Made by a program: the position numbers and the translations under genes
Notes under the pieces: generated by a model
The model's input: only the letters and a program-made list of their open reading frames with translations
What the model was told of the DNA's origin: nothing
Database searches by the model: none
Shown here: positions 1 to 6,410 of the stretch, piece by piece
Layout: the number at the start of each line of letters is the position of its first letter
How positions within the stretch are numbered: the stretch's first letter is position 1
Assembly (NCBI GenBank): GCA_937930605.1
Contig: CALHBZ010000187.1
Location: 1-7,701 of the forward strand
Direction of reading: 5' to 3'
DNA: 7,701 nt
DNA from: Streptococcus oralis
GTDB lineage: Bacteria; Bacillota; Bacilli; Lactobacillales; Streptococcaceae

Positions 1-1670
1 ACTTGCACGCAGTCACCCTTCAACTAGATCCTGATCGAAACGATTTGTCTCGAAACATCGGTATTCAGGTGGATCAATTCATCACTCGTGGTGAAGGAAG
101 CGAACTCTACAGCAAAGAAGAGCTTCTCCAATCCATCACTAAATGGAAGGACGATTTGGCTAACTTTGACCCAACAGGATTGAAAAATACACCTGCTGCA
201 CGCCAAGCTTTCCAAGCAAATCTAGACAAATTGAGAAACCAACTCAGCGCTGAAACTGTAGATGCTCAGGATGTTATGTTGACAGTAAGTACTTTGCAAG
301 ATATTCTCAGCAAGGACGAAAACTACCAAAAACCTGGCGAAGAACCTAGTCCAGAACAGCCTGCTGAACCGAAACAGCCGGAAATCGAATACAATAAGGC
401 CATGGCTAGCTTGACAGAAGCCATCGAGAAAAAAGTCGGTGAGCTTGGAACTAACAATGAAGCTAAGAAGAAATTAATTGAACTTGCAAACCAAGCAATC
501 GCTGCAATTCAAGAGGCCAAGACTCAAGAAGAAGTTAATAAAGCGCTAGAATCCGCTCTTGAACAAATTAACAAGCTTGAAGCAGCTAAGCCTGAGAAAC
601 CGGCTGAACCAGAGAAACCAGCTGAACCAGAGAAACCAGCTGAACCAGAGAAACCAGCTGAACCAGAGAAACCGGCTGAACCAGAGAAACCAGCTGAACC
701 AGAGAAACCAGCTGAGCCTGAGAAACCAGCTGAGCCTGAGAAACCAGCTCAACCTGAGAAACCGGCTGAACCAGAGAAACCGGCTGAACCAGAGAAACCG
801 GCTGAACCAGAGAAACCGGCTGAACCAGAGAAGCCAGCTGAACCAGAGAAACCGGCTGAGCCTGAAAAACCGGCTGAACCGGAGAAACCAGCTGAGCCTG
901 AGAAACCAGCTGAGCCTGAGAAACCAGCTGAACCGGAGAAACCAGCTGAACCTGAAAAACCATCTGAACCTGAAAAACCAGCTGAACCAGAAAAACCAGC
1001 TGAACCAGAAAAACCAGCTGAACCGGAGAAACCAGCTCAGCCTGAGAAACCAGCTGAACCGGAGAAACCAGCTGAACCGGAGAAACCAGCTCAGCCTGAG
1101 AAACCAGCTGAACCAGAAAAACCATCTGAACCTGAAAAACCAGCTGAACCAGAAAAACCATCTGAACCAGAAAAACCAGCTGAACCGGAGAAACCAGCTG
1201 AGCCTGAAAAACCAGCTCAACCTGAAAAACCAGCTGAACCGGAGAAACCAGCTCAGCCTGAAAAACCGGCTGAACCGGAGAAACCAGCTCAGCCTGAGAA
1301 ACCAGCTCAACCGGAGAAACCAGCTGAACCGGAGAAACCAGCTCAGCCTGAGAAACCAGCTGAACCAGAAAAACCAGCTGAACCAGAAAAACCAGCTGAA
1401 CCGGAGAAACCAGCTGAGCCTGAAAAACCAGCTCAACCGGAGAAACCAGCTGAGCCTGAGAAACCAGCTCAACCTGAAAAACCAGCTCCAGTAGTAACAG
1501 ATAATTCACCAACAAAAGATGAGAAAGCTCCTGTTGCAAGAAACAGTAAACAAGAAAAGGAAAACCAACTCCCAGAAACTGGGGAACAAGAAGGAAACAC
1601 CTTCCTCTTCTTGGCAGCAATTACTTCGGTCTTGTCTCTCATCATCTTCAAAAAGAATTTTAAAGACTAA
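1..1670 (+). CDS. LPXTG-anchored surface protein with a 50-unit PEKPAE repeat (C-terminal part only)
   Basis: The reading frame is already open at the window edge, so the N-terminus and signal peptide are missing. The 555 visible residues are, in order: a mostly helical, charged segment (about 1-110); a proline-rich linker (111-127) containing PEQPAEPKQPE; a second helical segment (128-196) rich in Ala, Glu and Lys; 50 tandem hexapeptides (197-496); a polar linker; the sortase signal LPETG (523-527); a hydrophobic stretch (about 533-549); and the charged tail KKNFKD. This order is classic for a sortase A substrate: the protein is cleaved between Thr and Gly and linked to peptidoglycan. With proline at every third position, the repeat should form an extended rod that spans the wall and capsule (inference). 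I do not recognise the N-terminal segment. The second helical segment faintly resembles the three-helix modules of other Gram-positive surface proteins, but that is not enough to name a ligand. The gene is followed by its own terminator and is not part of the rsmH operon. Confidence 0.93.
   Translation, partial: LHAVTLQLDPDRNDLSRNIGIQVDQFITRGEGSELYSKEELLQSITKWKDDLANFDPTGLKNTPAARQAFQANLDKLRNQLSAETVDAQDVMLTVSTLQDILSKDENYQKPGEEPSPEQPAEPKQPEIEYNKAMASLTEAIEKKVGELGTNNEAKKKLIELANQAIAAIQEAKTQEEVNKALESALEQINKLEAAKPEKPAEPEKPAEPEKPAEPEKPAEPEKPAEPEKPAEPEKPAEPEKPAEPEKPAQPEKPAEPEKPAEPEKPAEPEKPAEPEKPAEPEKPAEPEKPAEPEKPAEPEKPAEPEKPAEPEKPAEPEKPSEPEKPAEPEKPAEPEKPAEPEKPAQPEKPAEPEKPAEPEKPAQPEKPAEPEKPSEPEKPAEPEKPSEPEKPAEPEKPAEPEKPAQPEKPAEPEKPAQPEKPAEPEKPAQPEKPAQPEKPAEPEKPAQPEKPAEPEKPAEPEKPAEPEKPAEPEKPAQPEKPAEPEKPAQPEKPAPVVTDNSPTKDEKAPVARNSKQEKENQLPETGEQEGNTFLFLAAITSVLSLIIFKKNFKD
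591..1490 (+). repeat. 50 x 18-bp in-frame tandem repeat encoding PEK-P-(A/S)-(E/Q)
   Basis: The 900 bp divide exactly into 50 units of 18 bp with no insertion or deletion. By encoded peptide there are 36 PEKPAE, 10 PEKPAQ (units 9, 25, 28, 35, 37, 39, 40, 42, 47, 49), 3 PEKPSE (units 21, 30, 32) and a final PEKPAP. Most differences between units are silent and fall at the third base of the Pro, Glu and Gln codons. The sixth codon also changes by the single-base swap of GAA/GAG for CAA/CAG. Each PEKPAE unit carries a net charge of -1 and each PEKPAQ unit is neutral. The array is free of stop codons in other frames on both strands, which creates long spurious open frames over it. Confidence 0.98.
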
Positions 1671-1714
1671 AAAAATCTTTGATTGATTCTTTTCTATCAT
1701 TCTAGTTCCCCCGT

Positions 1715-1742
1715 AGAGAAGACCATCTGGTCTTCTCTTTTT
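1715..1742 (+). terminator. Rho-independent terminator of the surface-protein gene
   Basis: A perfect 10-bp stem (1715-1724, AGAGAAGACC, pairing with 1729-1738, GGTCTTCTCT) with a 4-nt loop is followed by a run of T. It lies 44 nt after the stop codon of the surface protein, so it should end that transcript. The IS1167-like end starts immediately after it. Confidence 0.9.
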
Positions 1743-1776
1743 AGGCTCTTTGTCAACTGTAGTAGATTGAAGTCAG

Positions 1777-2454
1777 CTAACACCTGGGGAGGACGATTGC
1801 TGTCTTCTCCATTTTTATATTCAGAGCAATGAAAATTCGTTTCTTAAAGTTGTCAAAGTTAGGGAAACCAAGGCATTGTGTTTGATGAGTTTAATGAGTT
1901 TATTGGTTGCTTCCAATTTGGCGTTGGAATAGGGTAATTGAAGGGCGTTGATAATCTTGTCTTTATTCTTAAGGAGGGTTTTAAAGATAGTTTGAAATAG
2001 AGGATAAACCTGCTTGAGATTATCTTCAATGATTCCGAAAAAATTCTCAGAATCCTTGTTTTGAAAGTAAAAAAGCAAGAGCTGATAGAGAACATAATGT
2101 TTCTTCAAGTCTTCTGAGTAGCTCAAGAGTTTGCCTAAGATTTCTTTATTCGTCAAGTGTATGTAAAAAGTAGAAGTATAAAATCGCTTAGCTTCCGACT
2201 ATCTTATGGGATGAGCTTCCAGTAGCGCTTGATAACCTTGTATTCGTGAGATTTTCGGTTAAATTGATTCATAATTTGCACACGAACTCGACTCGTGGCA
2301 TGGCTTAAGTGTTGGACAATGAGAAAGCAATCAAGAACGATTTTAGCGTTTGGGAGTGATACAGTCTGAACCTAGAAATTCGAAAGCGAAGTTGTCTAGC
2401 AAAGTCATAGTAAGGACTGAATAGAACCATTGTAATGATTTTCACCCGACAGCG
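1777..2454 (-). pseudogene. IS1167-like ISL3-family transposase, C-terminal half, multiply disrupted
   Basis: Read on the minus strand and switching frame, the segment gives RCRVKIITMVLFSPYYDFARQL-like sequence (from 2454), then LPNAKIVLD...RVRVQIMNQF...KRYWKLI (from 2356), then HLTNKEILGKLLSYSEDL...LPYSNAKLEATNKLIKL, then GFPNFDNFKKRIFIALNI and a stop at 1777-1779. This is the typical C-terminal half of the IS1167 transposase. Visible lesions are: about 34 extra bases between RQL and PNAK (around 2357-2388); an in-frame TAA where Gln is expected (about 2207); a small deletion with frame change after KLSD (about 2185); and loss of one T in NAFGF (about 1870), which shifts the frame. The usual TMDMFSPY is TMVLFSPY here, so an aspartate that I believe is part of the DDE catalytic set is lost. 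The EATN glutamate remains. The N-terminal half with its zinc-finger and HTH region is absent. The family comparison is from memory. Confidence 0.85.
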
Positions 2455-2557
2455 GATAATGATGAAGTAACTTAGCAATTTGAGAAAAATTTAGGTCTTG
2501 TATATGGTAAATGAGAATACTTTCACGCTCATCTATGGTAAATTGATGGGAACTCAT
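2455..2557 (-). pseudogene. IS30-like transposase N-terminal fragment
   Basis: From ATG at 2557 the minus strand reads MSSHQFTIDERESILIYHI, then QDLNFSQIAKLLHH, followed by a divergent tail. This fits the N-terminal helix-turn-helix of IS30-family transposases (FT-x-x-ER-x-x-I ... IA-x-L-x-R-HPSTISRE). The match ends where HPSTISRE should appear, because from about 2455 the DNA becomes IS1167-like in another frame. A ribosome site AAAGGA lies just before the ATG. Only about 33 codons survive, so no active transposase is made. An open frame running on to 2405 is a chimera of the two elements. Confidence 0.65.
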
Positions 2558-2613
2558 AAGATTTCCTTTCGTAACTAGTTCATTCAATTCTATTTTATTA
2601 GAAAATCTTATGA
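2554..2613 (-). promoter_or_regulatory. Inverted repeat burying the IS30-like start codon
   Basis: The 11 bases at 2554-2564 (TCATAAGATTT) are a perfect reverse complement of 2603-2613. On the minus-strand RNA one arm contains the ATG at 2557 and touches the ribosome site. A transcript entering from outside could fold so that translation is blocked, as is known for other IS elements. Functional meaning here is inference, since the gene is dead. Confidence 0.4.
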
Positions 2614-2693
2614 ATTTTTATTGTGCACTGAATATCGTATATTCAAGGGACAAAGTGTACTGGACTTGGGAGGTTAAGTTGAAATAATTCCAT

Positions 2694-2822
2694 TCACTGT
2701 AGAAGTTTTTGTCTTACTTCATACAATGCTTCTCTGTAGTAGTCGAAAAAATCGGCTAGAGCGCCATTTTGCTGATAAAAATGTTGAAGTTTCTGTATGA
2801 ATTTATAGAAAATAGGGCAGAG
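2694..2822 (-). pseudogene. Orphan C-terminal protein fragment of unknown family
   Basis: A minus-strand frame without a start codon reads FYKFIQKLQHFYQQNGALAD, then FFDYYREALYEVRQKLLQ and a TGA stop (2694-2696). An in-frame TAG lies just upstream (2823-2825). The amphipathic, aromatic-rich composition looks like the helical C-terminal end of a real protein, but I do not recognise the family. Its 5' part is missing and is replaced by the rsmH promoter region. It may be a remnant of a neighbouring gene lost during the IS-mediated rearrangement, or a chance open frame. Confidence 0.35.
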
Positions 2823-2824
2823 CT

Positions 2825-2850
2825 ATCTGACAAGTGCAAGCTGGTCAGAT
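2825..2850. promoter_or_regulatory. 7-bp inverted repeat upstream of the rsmH -10 box
   Basis: ATCTGAC (2825-2831) and GTCAGAT (2844-2850) are perfect inverted copies separated by 12 nt. They occupy the -35 to spacer region of the predicted rsmH promoter. The position suits an operator for a dimeric regulator, but no regulator is known to me and chance is possible. Confidence 0.35.
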
Positions 2851-2853
2851 TTG

Positions 2854-2862
2854 TGGTAAAAT
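2854..2862 (+). promoter_or_regulatory. Extended -10 promoter of the rsmH-ftsL-pbpX-mraY operon
   Basis: TGG-TAAAAT is a good extended -10 (TGn-TATAAT type), a form common in pneumococcal promoters that lack a clear -35. No convincing -35 lies 16-18 nt upstream. Transcription would be expected to start about 7 nt after the box, near 2869, only a few bases before the rsmH ATG at 2872. Confidence 0.65.
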
Positions 2863-2871
2863 AGATAAGAT

Positions 2872-3822
2872 ATGACAAAAGAATTTCATCATGTAACGGT
2901 CTTGCTTCATGAAACGATTGATATGCTTGACGTAAAACCTGACGGTATCTACGTTGATGCAACTTTGGGTGGAGCAGGCCATAGCGAATATTTATTAAGT
3001 AAATTGAGCGAAAAAGGACATCTCTATGCCTTTGACCAGGACCAGAATGCCATTGACAATGCACAAAAACGTTTGGCCCCCTATATCGAAAAAGGGATGG
3101 TAACCTTTATCAAGGATAACTTCCGTCATTTGCAGGCACGTTTGCAGGAGGCTGGTGTCCGGGAAATTGATGGAATTTGTTATGACTTGGGAGTGTCCAG
3201 TCCTCAGCTAGATCAGCGTGAGCGTGGTTTTTCATATAAAAAAGATGCGCCACTGGATATGCGCATGAATCAGGAAGCTAGTCTGACGGCCTATGAGGTG
3301 GTCAATCATTATGACTATCATGACTTGGTTCGGATCTTTTTCAAGTATGGCGAAGATAAGTTTTCTAAACAGATTGCCCGCAAGATTGAGCAAGCGCGTG
3401 AAGTGAAACCAATCGAGACGACGACTGAGCTGGCAGAGATTATCAAGTCTGCCAAGCCTGCCAAGGAGCTCAAGAAGAAGGGGCACCCTGCCAAGCAGAT
3501 TTTTCAGGCTATCCGAATCGAAGTCAATGACGAGCTGGGAGCGGCAGATGAGTCCATCCAGCAGGCCATGGACATGCTGGCTCTGGATGGTAGAATCTCA
3601 GTCATTACTTTCCATTCTTTGGAAGACCGCTTGACCAAACAACTGTTCAAGGAAGCTTCAACAGTGGAAGTTCCGAAAGGCTTGCCCTTCATTCCAGACG
3701 ATCTTAAGCCTAAGATGGAATTGGTATCCCGTAAGCCAATCTTGCCAAGTGCAGAAGAGCTAGAAGCCAACAATCGTTCGCATTCAGCCAAGTTGCGCGT
3801 GGCTAGAAAAATTCACAAGTAA
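2872..3822 (+). CDS. rsmH: 16S rRNA (cytosine-1402 N4)-methyltransferase RsmH (MraW)
   Basis: RsmH uses S-adenosylmethionine to methylate N4 of C1402 in the decoding centre of 16S rRNA; it is cytoplasmic. At 316 residues it has normal length. Family motifs are all visible: HVTVLLHE near the start (7-14), the SAM-binding glycine loop [10 protein letters not shown] (29-38), the acidic FDQD after the next strand (54-57), [11 protein letters not shown] (104-114), FHSLEDR (247-253) and the C-terminal RSHSAKLR. The ATG at 2872 is the only sensible start, because an in-frame TAA lies at 2866-2868. There is no Shine-Dalgarno before it, unlike the three downstream genes, and the predicted promoter is almost adjacent. 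It heads the operon; ftsL follows after 10 nt. Pneumococcal literature often calls it mraW or yllC. Confidence 0.97.
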   Translation: MTKEFHHVTVLLHETIDMLDVKPDGIYVDATLGGAGHSEYLLSKLSEKGHLYAFDQDQNAIDNAQKRLAPYIEKGMVTFIKDNFRHLQARLQEAGVREIDGICYDLGVSSPQLDQRERGFSYKKDAPLDMRMNQEASLTAYEVVNHYDYHDLVRIFFKYGEDKFSKQIARKIEQAREVKPIETTTELAEIIKSAKPAKELKKKGHPAKQIFQAIRIEVNDELGAADESIQQAMDMLALDGRISVITFHSLEDRLTKQLFKEASTVEVPKGLPFIPDDLKPKMELVSRKPILPSAEELEANNRSHSAKLRVARKIHK

Positions 3823-3832
3823 GAGGAAAAAC

Positions 3833-4150
3833 ATGGCAGAAAGAATCGAAAAAACAAGCCAGTTATTGCAAACGAAGTTTAAAGGTTTTTCACGTGTGGA
3901 AAAGGCCTTCTATGTTTCGATTGCTGCAACAATGATTATCCTGGCAATTAGCGTTGTGTTTATGCAAACCAAGCTATTACAAGTTCAGAATGAATTGACC
4001 AAGGTCAATGCTCAAATCGAAGAAAAGAAAACAGAGCTCGACGATGCCAAGCAAGAGGTCAATGAATTGATTCGTTCAGAACGTTTGAAAGAAATTGCAA
4101 ACTCTAAGGATTTGCAGCTGAATAACGAAAATATCCGAGCAGCGGAGTAA
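3833..4150 (+). CDS. ftsL: Cell division protein FtsL
   Basis: FtsL is a small bitopic membrane protein of the divisome. It pairs with DivIC (FtsB) and DivIB (FtsQ) and helps activate septal peptidoglycan synthesis by FtsW and PBP2x. The 105 residues show a short basic cytoplasmic tail (1-24), one transmembrane helix (about 26-44, FYVSIAATMIILAISVVFM) and an extracellular heptad-like, Glu/Lys/Gln-rich coiled coil (about 47-88). Length and layout match streptococcal FtsL, and its place between rsmH and pbpX is diagnostic because the sequence itself is poorly conserved between genera. GAGGA (3823-3827) right after the rsmH stop gives a well-spaced ribosome site. Its stop is 3 nt before pbpX. 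Confidence 0.95.
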   Translation: MAERIEKTSQLLQTKFKGFSRVEKAFYVSIAATMIILAISVVFMQTKLLQVQNELTKVNAQIEEKKTELDDAKQEVNELIRSERLKEIANSKDLQLNNENIRAAE

Positions 4151-4153
4151 GAA

Positions 4154-6409
4154 ATGAAACAGTGGAAAGAAAAAATCATCCGTTATGCCGTTCGTAACCG
4201 TAAATCTCCAGAAGAAAACCGCCGAAGAGTAGGGAAAAGCCTGAGTTTATTGGCTGTCATACTCTTCGCTGTCTTTTTGGTGAACTTTGCGGTCATTATC
4301 GGAACGGGTAGTAAATTTGGTAAGGATTTGGTCCAAGAGGCCAAAAAGGTTCACCAAACAACCAAGACCATCCCAGCCAAACGGGGAACCATTTATGATC
4401 GAAATGGTGTCCCCATTGCTGAAGATGCGACCTCCTACAATGTCTATGCCGTTATTGATAAAAACTACAAATCAGCAACGGGGAAAGTTCTCTATGTAGA
4501 AGACTCACAATATAGTACAGTAGCAGAGATTTTTCATAAGTACCTAGAGATGGATGAGTCCTATGTCAAAGAACAACTCTCTCAGCCAGACCTGAAACAA
4601 GTATCCTTTGGTACTAAGGGAAATGGGATTACCTATGCTAATATGATGGCTATTAAAAATGACCTCAAAACTGCTGGTGTCGAGGGGGTTGACTTTACAA
4701 CTAGCCCTAACCGCAGTTATCCCAATGGACAGTTTGCTTCTTCCTTTATTGGACTCGCACAACTCCATGAAAATGAGGATGGCACTAAACGCTTAATTGG
4801 GACATCAGGGATGGAAAGCTCCTTGAATAATATCCTTGCAGGGACTGATGGAATCATTACTTATGAAAAGGATCCCTTGGGAAATATTGTTCCAGGAACA
4901 GAACAAGCCTCGCAACAAACGGTAGATGGAAAAGATGTCTACACGACTATTTCCAGTCCTTTGCAGTCCTTTATGGAAACCCAGATGGATCTCTTCCAAG
5001 AAAAGGTAAAAGGCAAGTACATGACGGCTACCTTGGTTAGCGCCAAGACTGGGGAAATCCTCGCTACGACTCAAAGGCCGACCTTCAATGCAGATACCAA
5101 GGATGGCATTACAAAAGATTTTGTCTGGCGTGATATCCTTTATCAAAGCAACTATGAGCCAGGATCTACTATGAAGGTGATGATGTTGGCCTCAGCTATT
5201 GATAACAATACCTTCCCTGGTGGAGAATACTTTAACAGTAGTGAATTGAAAATAGCAGATGCGACCATTCGAGACTGGGATGTCAATGAAGGTTTGACTA
5301 GTGGTGGCACCATGACCTTCTCTCAAGGTTTTGCCCACTCAAGTAATATCGGAATGACCTTGCTTGAGCAAAAGATGGGAGATGCAACCTGGCTGGACTA
5401 CCTCAACCGTTTTAAGTTTGGGGTACCGACCCGTTTTGGTTTGACAGATGAGTACACAGGTCAATTACCTGCTGATAATATTGTCAATATTGCCATGAGC
5501 TCATTTGGACAAGGGATATCTGTCACCCAGACCCAGATGCTTCGTGCCTTTACAGCCATTGCTAATGATGGGGTTATGTTGGAGCCGAAATTCATCAGTG
5601 CTCTCTATGATCCAAATGACCAGTCTGTCCGTAAGTCTCAAAAGGAAATCGTCGGAAATCCCGTCTCAAAAGCGGCAGCATCGTCAACGCGAGACCACAT
5701 GGTCATGGTAGGTACAGACCCTGTTTATGGAACTATGTACAATCATAGTACAGGAAAAGCAACTGTCAATGTTCCGGGTCAGAATGTTGCCCTGAAATCA
5801 GGGACTGCTCAGATTGCCGATGAGAAGAATGGGGGTTACCTAACAGGTGAAACCAACTATATCTTCTCTGTTGTGTCGATGCATCCTGCAGAAGATCCTG
5901 ACTTTATCCTCTATGTGACGGTGCAACAGCCAGAGCATTATTCAAGCGTTCAGCTGGGAGAGTTTGCCAACCCAATCCTTGAGCGAGCTTCTGCCATGAA
6001 AGAATCTCTCAATCTTCAGTCAACTGCCAAGAACTTGGATCAGATCAGCAAAATGACAAGCTATGCTATGCCTGCCATCAAGGATTTTACCCCAGGTGAT
6101 CTAGCAGAAGAATTGCGCCGAAACCTTGTCCAACCAATCGTTATCGGAACAGGAACCAAAATCAAGGATCTCTCGGTTTCTGAAGGAGATAATTTGGAAG
6201 CCAATCAGCAAATCTTGATCCTGTCTGATAAGGTGGAAGAGATGCCTGATATGTATGGCTGGACAGATGAAAATGTGCAAACATTGGCCAAATGGCTGAA
6301 TATAGAAGTCGAGTGGGAAGGTAGCGGTAAGACAGTCAAGAAACAAAGTGTCCGTGCCAATATAGCTCTCAAAGACATTAAAAAAATGAAAGTAACTTTA
6401 GGAGATTAA
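4154..6409 (+). CDS. pbpX: Penicillin-binding protein 2x, septal class B transpeptidase
   Basis: PBP2x is the essential DD-transpeptidase that cross-links septal peptidoglycan together with FtsW, and a primary beta-lactam target in streptococci. The 751 residues show a basic cytoplasmic N-terminus, one membrane anchor (about 29-50), the class B dimerisation/pedestal domain starting at RGTIYDRNG, the transpeptidase domain, and two C-terminal PASTA domains (about 637-693 and 694-751). Catalytic motifs are intact: STMK (338-341, nucleophile Ser338), SSN (396-398) and KSGT (548-551). Residues are numbered one higher than in S. pneumoniae R6 owing to one extra N-terminal residue. Compared with R6 as I recall it, Thr of STMK and Gln of KSGTAQ are unchanged, but several active-site-proximal residues differ (see findings). 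The ribosome site GGAG (4144-4147) abuts the ftsL stop codon, 6 nt from the ATG, so translation is probably coupled. Confidence 0.98.
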   Translation: MKQWKEKIIRYAVRNRKSPEENRRRVGKSLSLLAVILFAVFLVNFAVIIGTGSKFGKDLVQEAKKVHQTTKTIPAKRGTIYDRNGVPIAEDATSYNVYAVIDKNYKSATGKVLYVEDSQYSTVAEIFHKYLEMDESYVKEQLSQPDLKQVSFGTKGNGITYANMMAIKNDLKTAGVEGVDFTTSPNRSYPNGQFASSFIGLAQLHENEDGTKRLIGTSGMESSLNNILAGTDGIITYEKDPLGNIVPGTEQASQQTVDGKDVYTTISSPLQSFMETQMDLFQEKVKGKYMTATLVSAKTGEILATTQRPTFNADTKDGITKDFVWRDILYQSNYEPGSTMKVMMLASAIDNNTFPGGEYFNSSELKIADATIRDWDVNEGLTSGGTMTFSQGFAHSSNIGMTLLEQKMGDATWLDYLNRFKFGVPTRFGLTDEYTGQLPADNIVNIAMSSFGQGISVTQTQMLRAFTAIANDGVMLEPKFISALYDPNDQSVRKSQKEIVGNPVSKAAASSTRDHMVMVGTDPVYGTMYNHSTGKATVNVPGQNVALKSGTAQIADEKNGGYLTGETNYIFSVVSMHPAEDPDFILYVTVQQPEHYSSVQLGEFANPILERASAMKESLNLQSTAKNLDQISKMTSYAMPAIKDFTPGDLAEELRRNLVQPIVIGTGTKIKDLSVSEGDNLEANQQILILSDKVEEMPDMYGWTDENVQTLAKWLNIEVEWEGSGKTVKKQSVRANIALKDIKKMKVTLGD

Positions 6410-6410
6410 G

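Larger units (their letters stand above)
1744..2620 (-). mobile_element. Decayed IS region: IS1167-like (ISL3) remnant joined to an IS30-like fragment
   Basis: The end near the surface-protein gene begins with GGCTCTTTGTCAACTGTAGT, which I recall as the terminal sequence of pneumococcal ISL3/IS1167 elements. The minus strand then encodes recognisable pieces of the IS1167 transposase back to about position 2454. There the similarity stops and the start of an IS30-type transposase takes over. The opposite IS1167 end and the rest of the IS30-like element are missing, and I saw no target-site duplication. The outer boundary near 2620 is only approximate. Neither element can move by itself. Confidence 0.8.

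Noticed and set aside
3..5. TTG at the left edge as the true start of the surface protein
   Set aside because: There is no ribosome site or signal peptide, and the sequence reads as the middle of a domain. A sortase substrate needs an N-terminal export signal, so the gene begins upstream of the window.
591..1490. A CRISPR-like array
   Set aside because: The units are contiguous 18-mers without unique spacers, keep the reading frame, and vary mainly at third codon positions, so this is a coding tandem repeat.
546..1620. Three long open frames of about 310-345 codons over the repeat array (one plus-strand in another frame, two minus-strand)
   Set aside because: They are artefacts of an 18-bp unit that lacks stop codons in these frames. 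The products are monotonous, and none has a ribosome site or a plausible domain. The LPETG-terminated frame explains the region.
1821..2156. An intact small gene on the minus strand (111 codons)
   Set aside because: It is an internal piece of the IS1167 transposase. It starts at a TTG inside the family sequence, and its last 19 codons are out of frame after a one-base deletion near 1870.
2630..2644. GAATATCGTATATTC near-palindrome as an IS terminal repeat or operator
   Set aside because: It has only 6-base AT-rich arms in AT-rich DNA, with no partner copy at the other end of the IS region.
1695..2700. BOX or RUP repeat elements, common in pneumococcal intergenic DNA
   Set aside because: I looked for recognisable BOX and RUP patterns in the intergenic stretches and found none. 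IS sequence and simple hairpins account for the structure seen.
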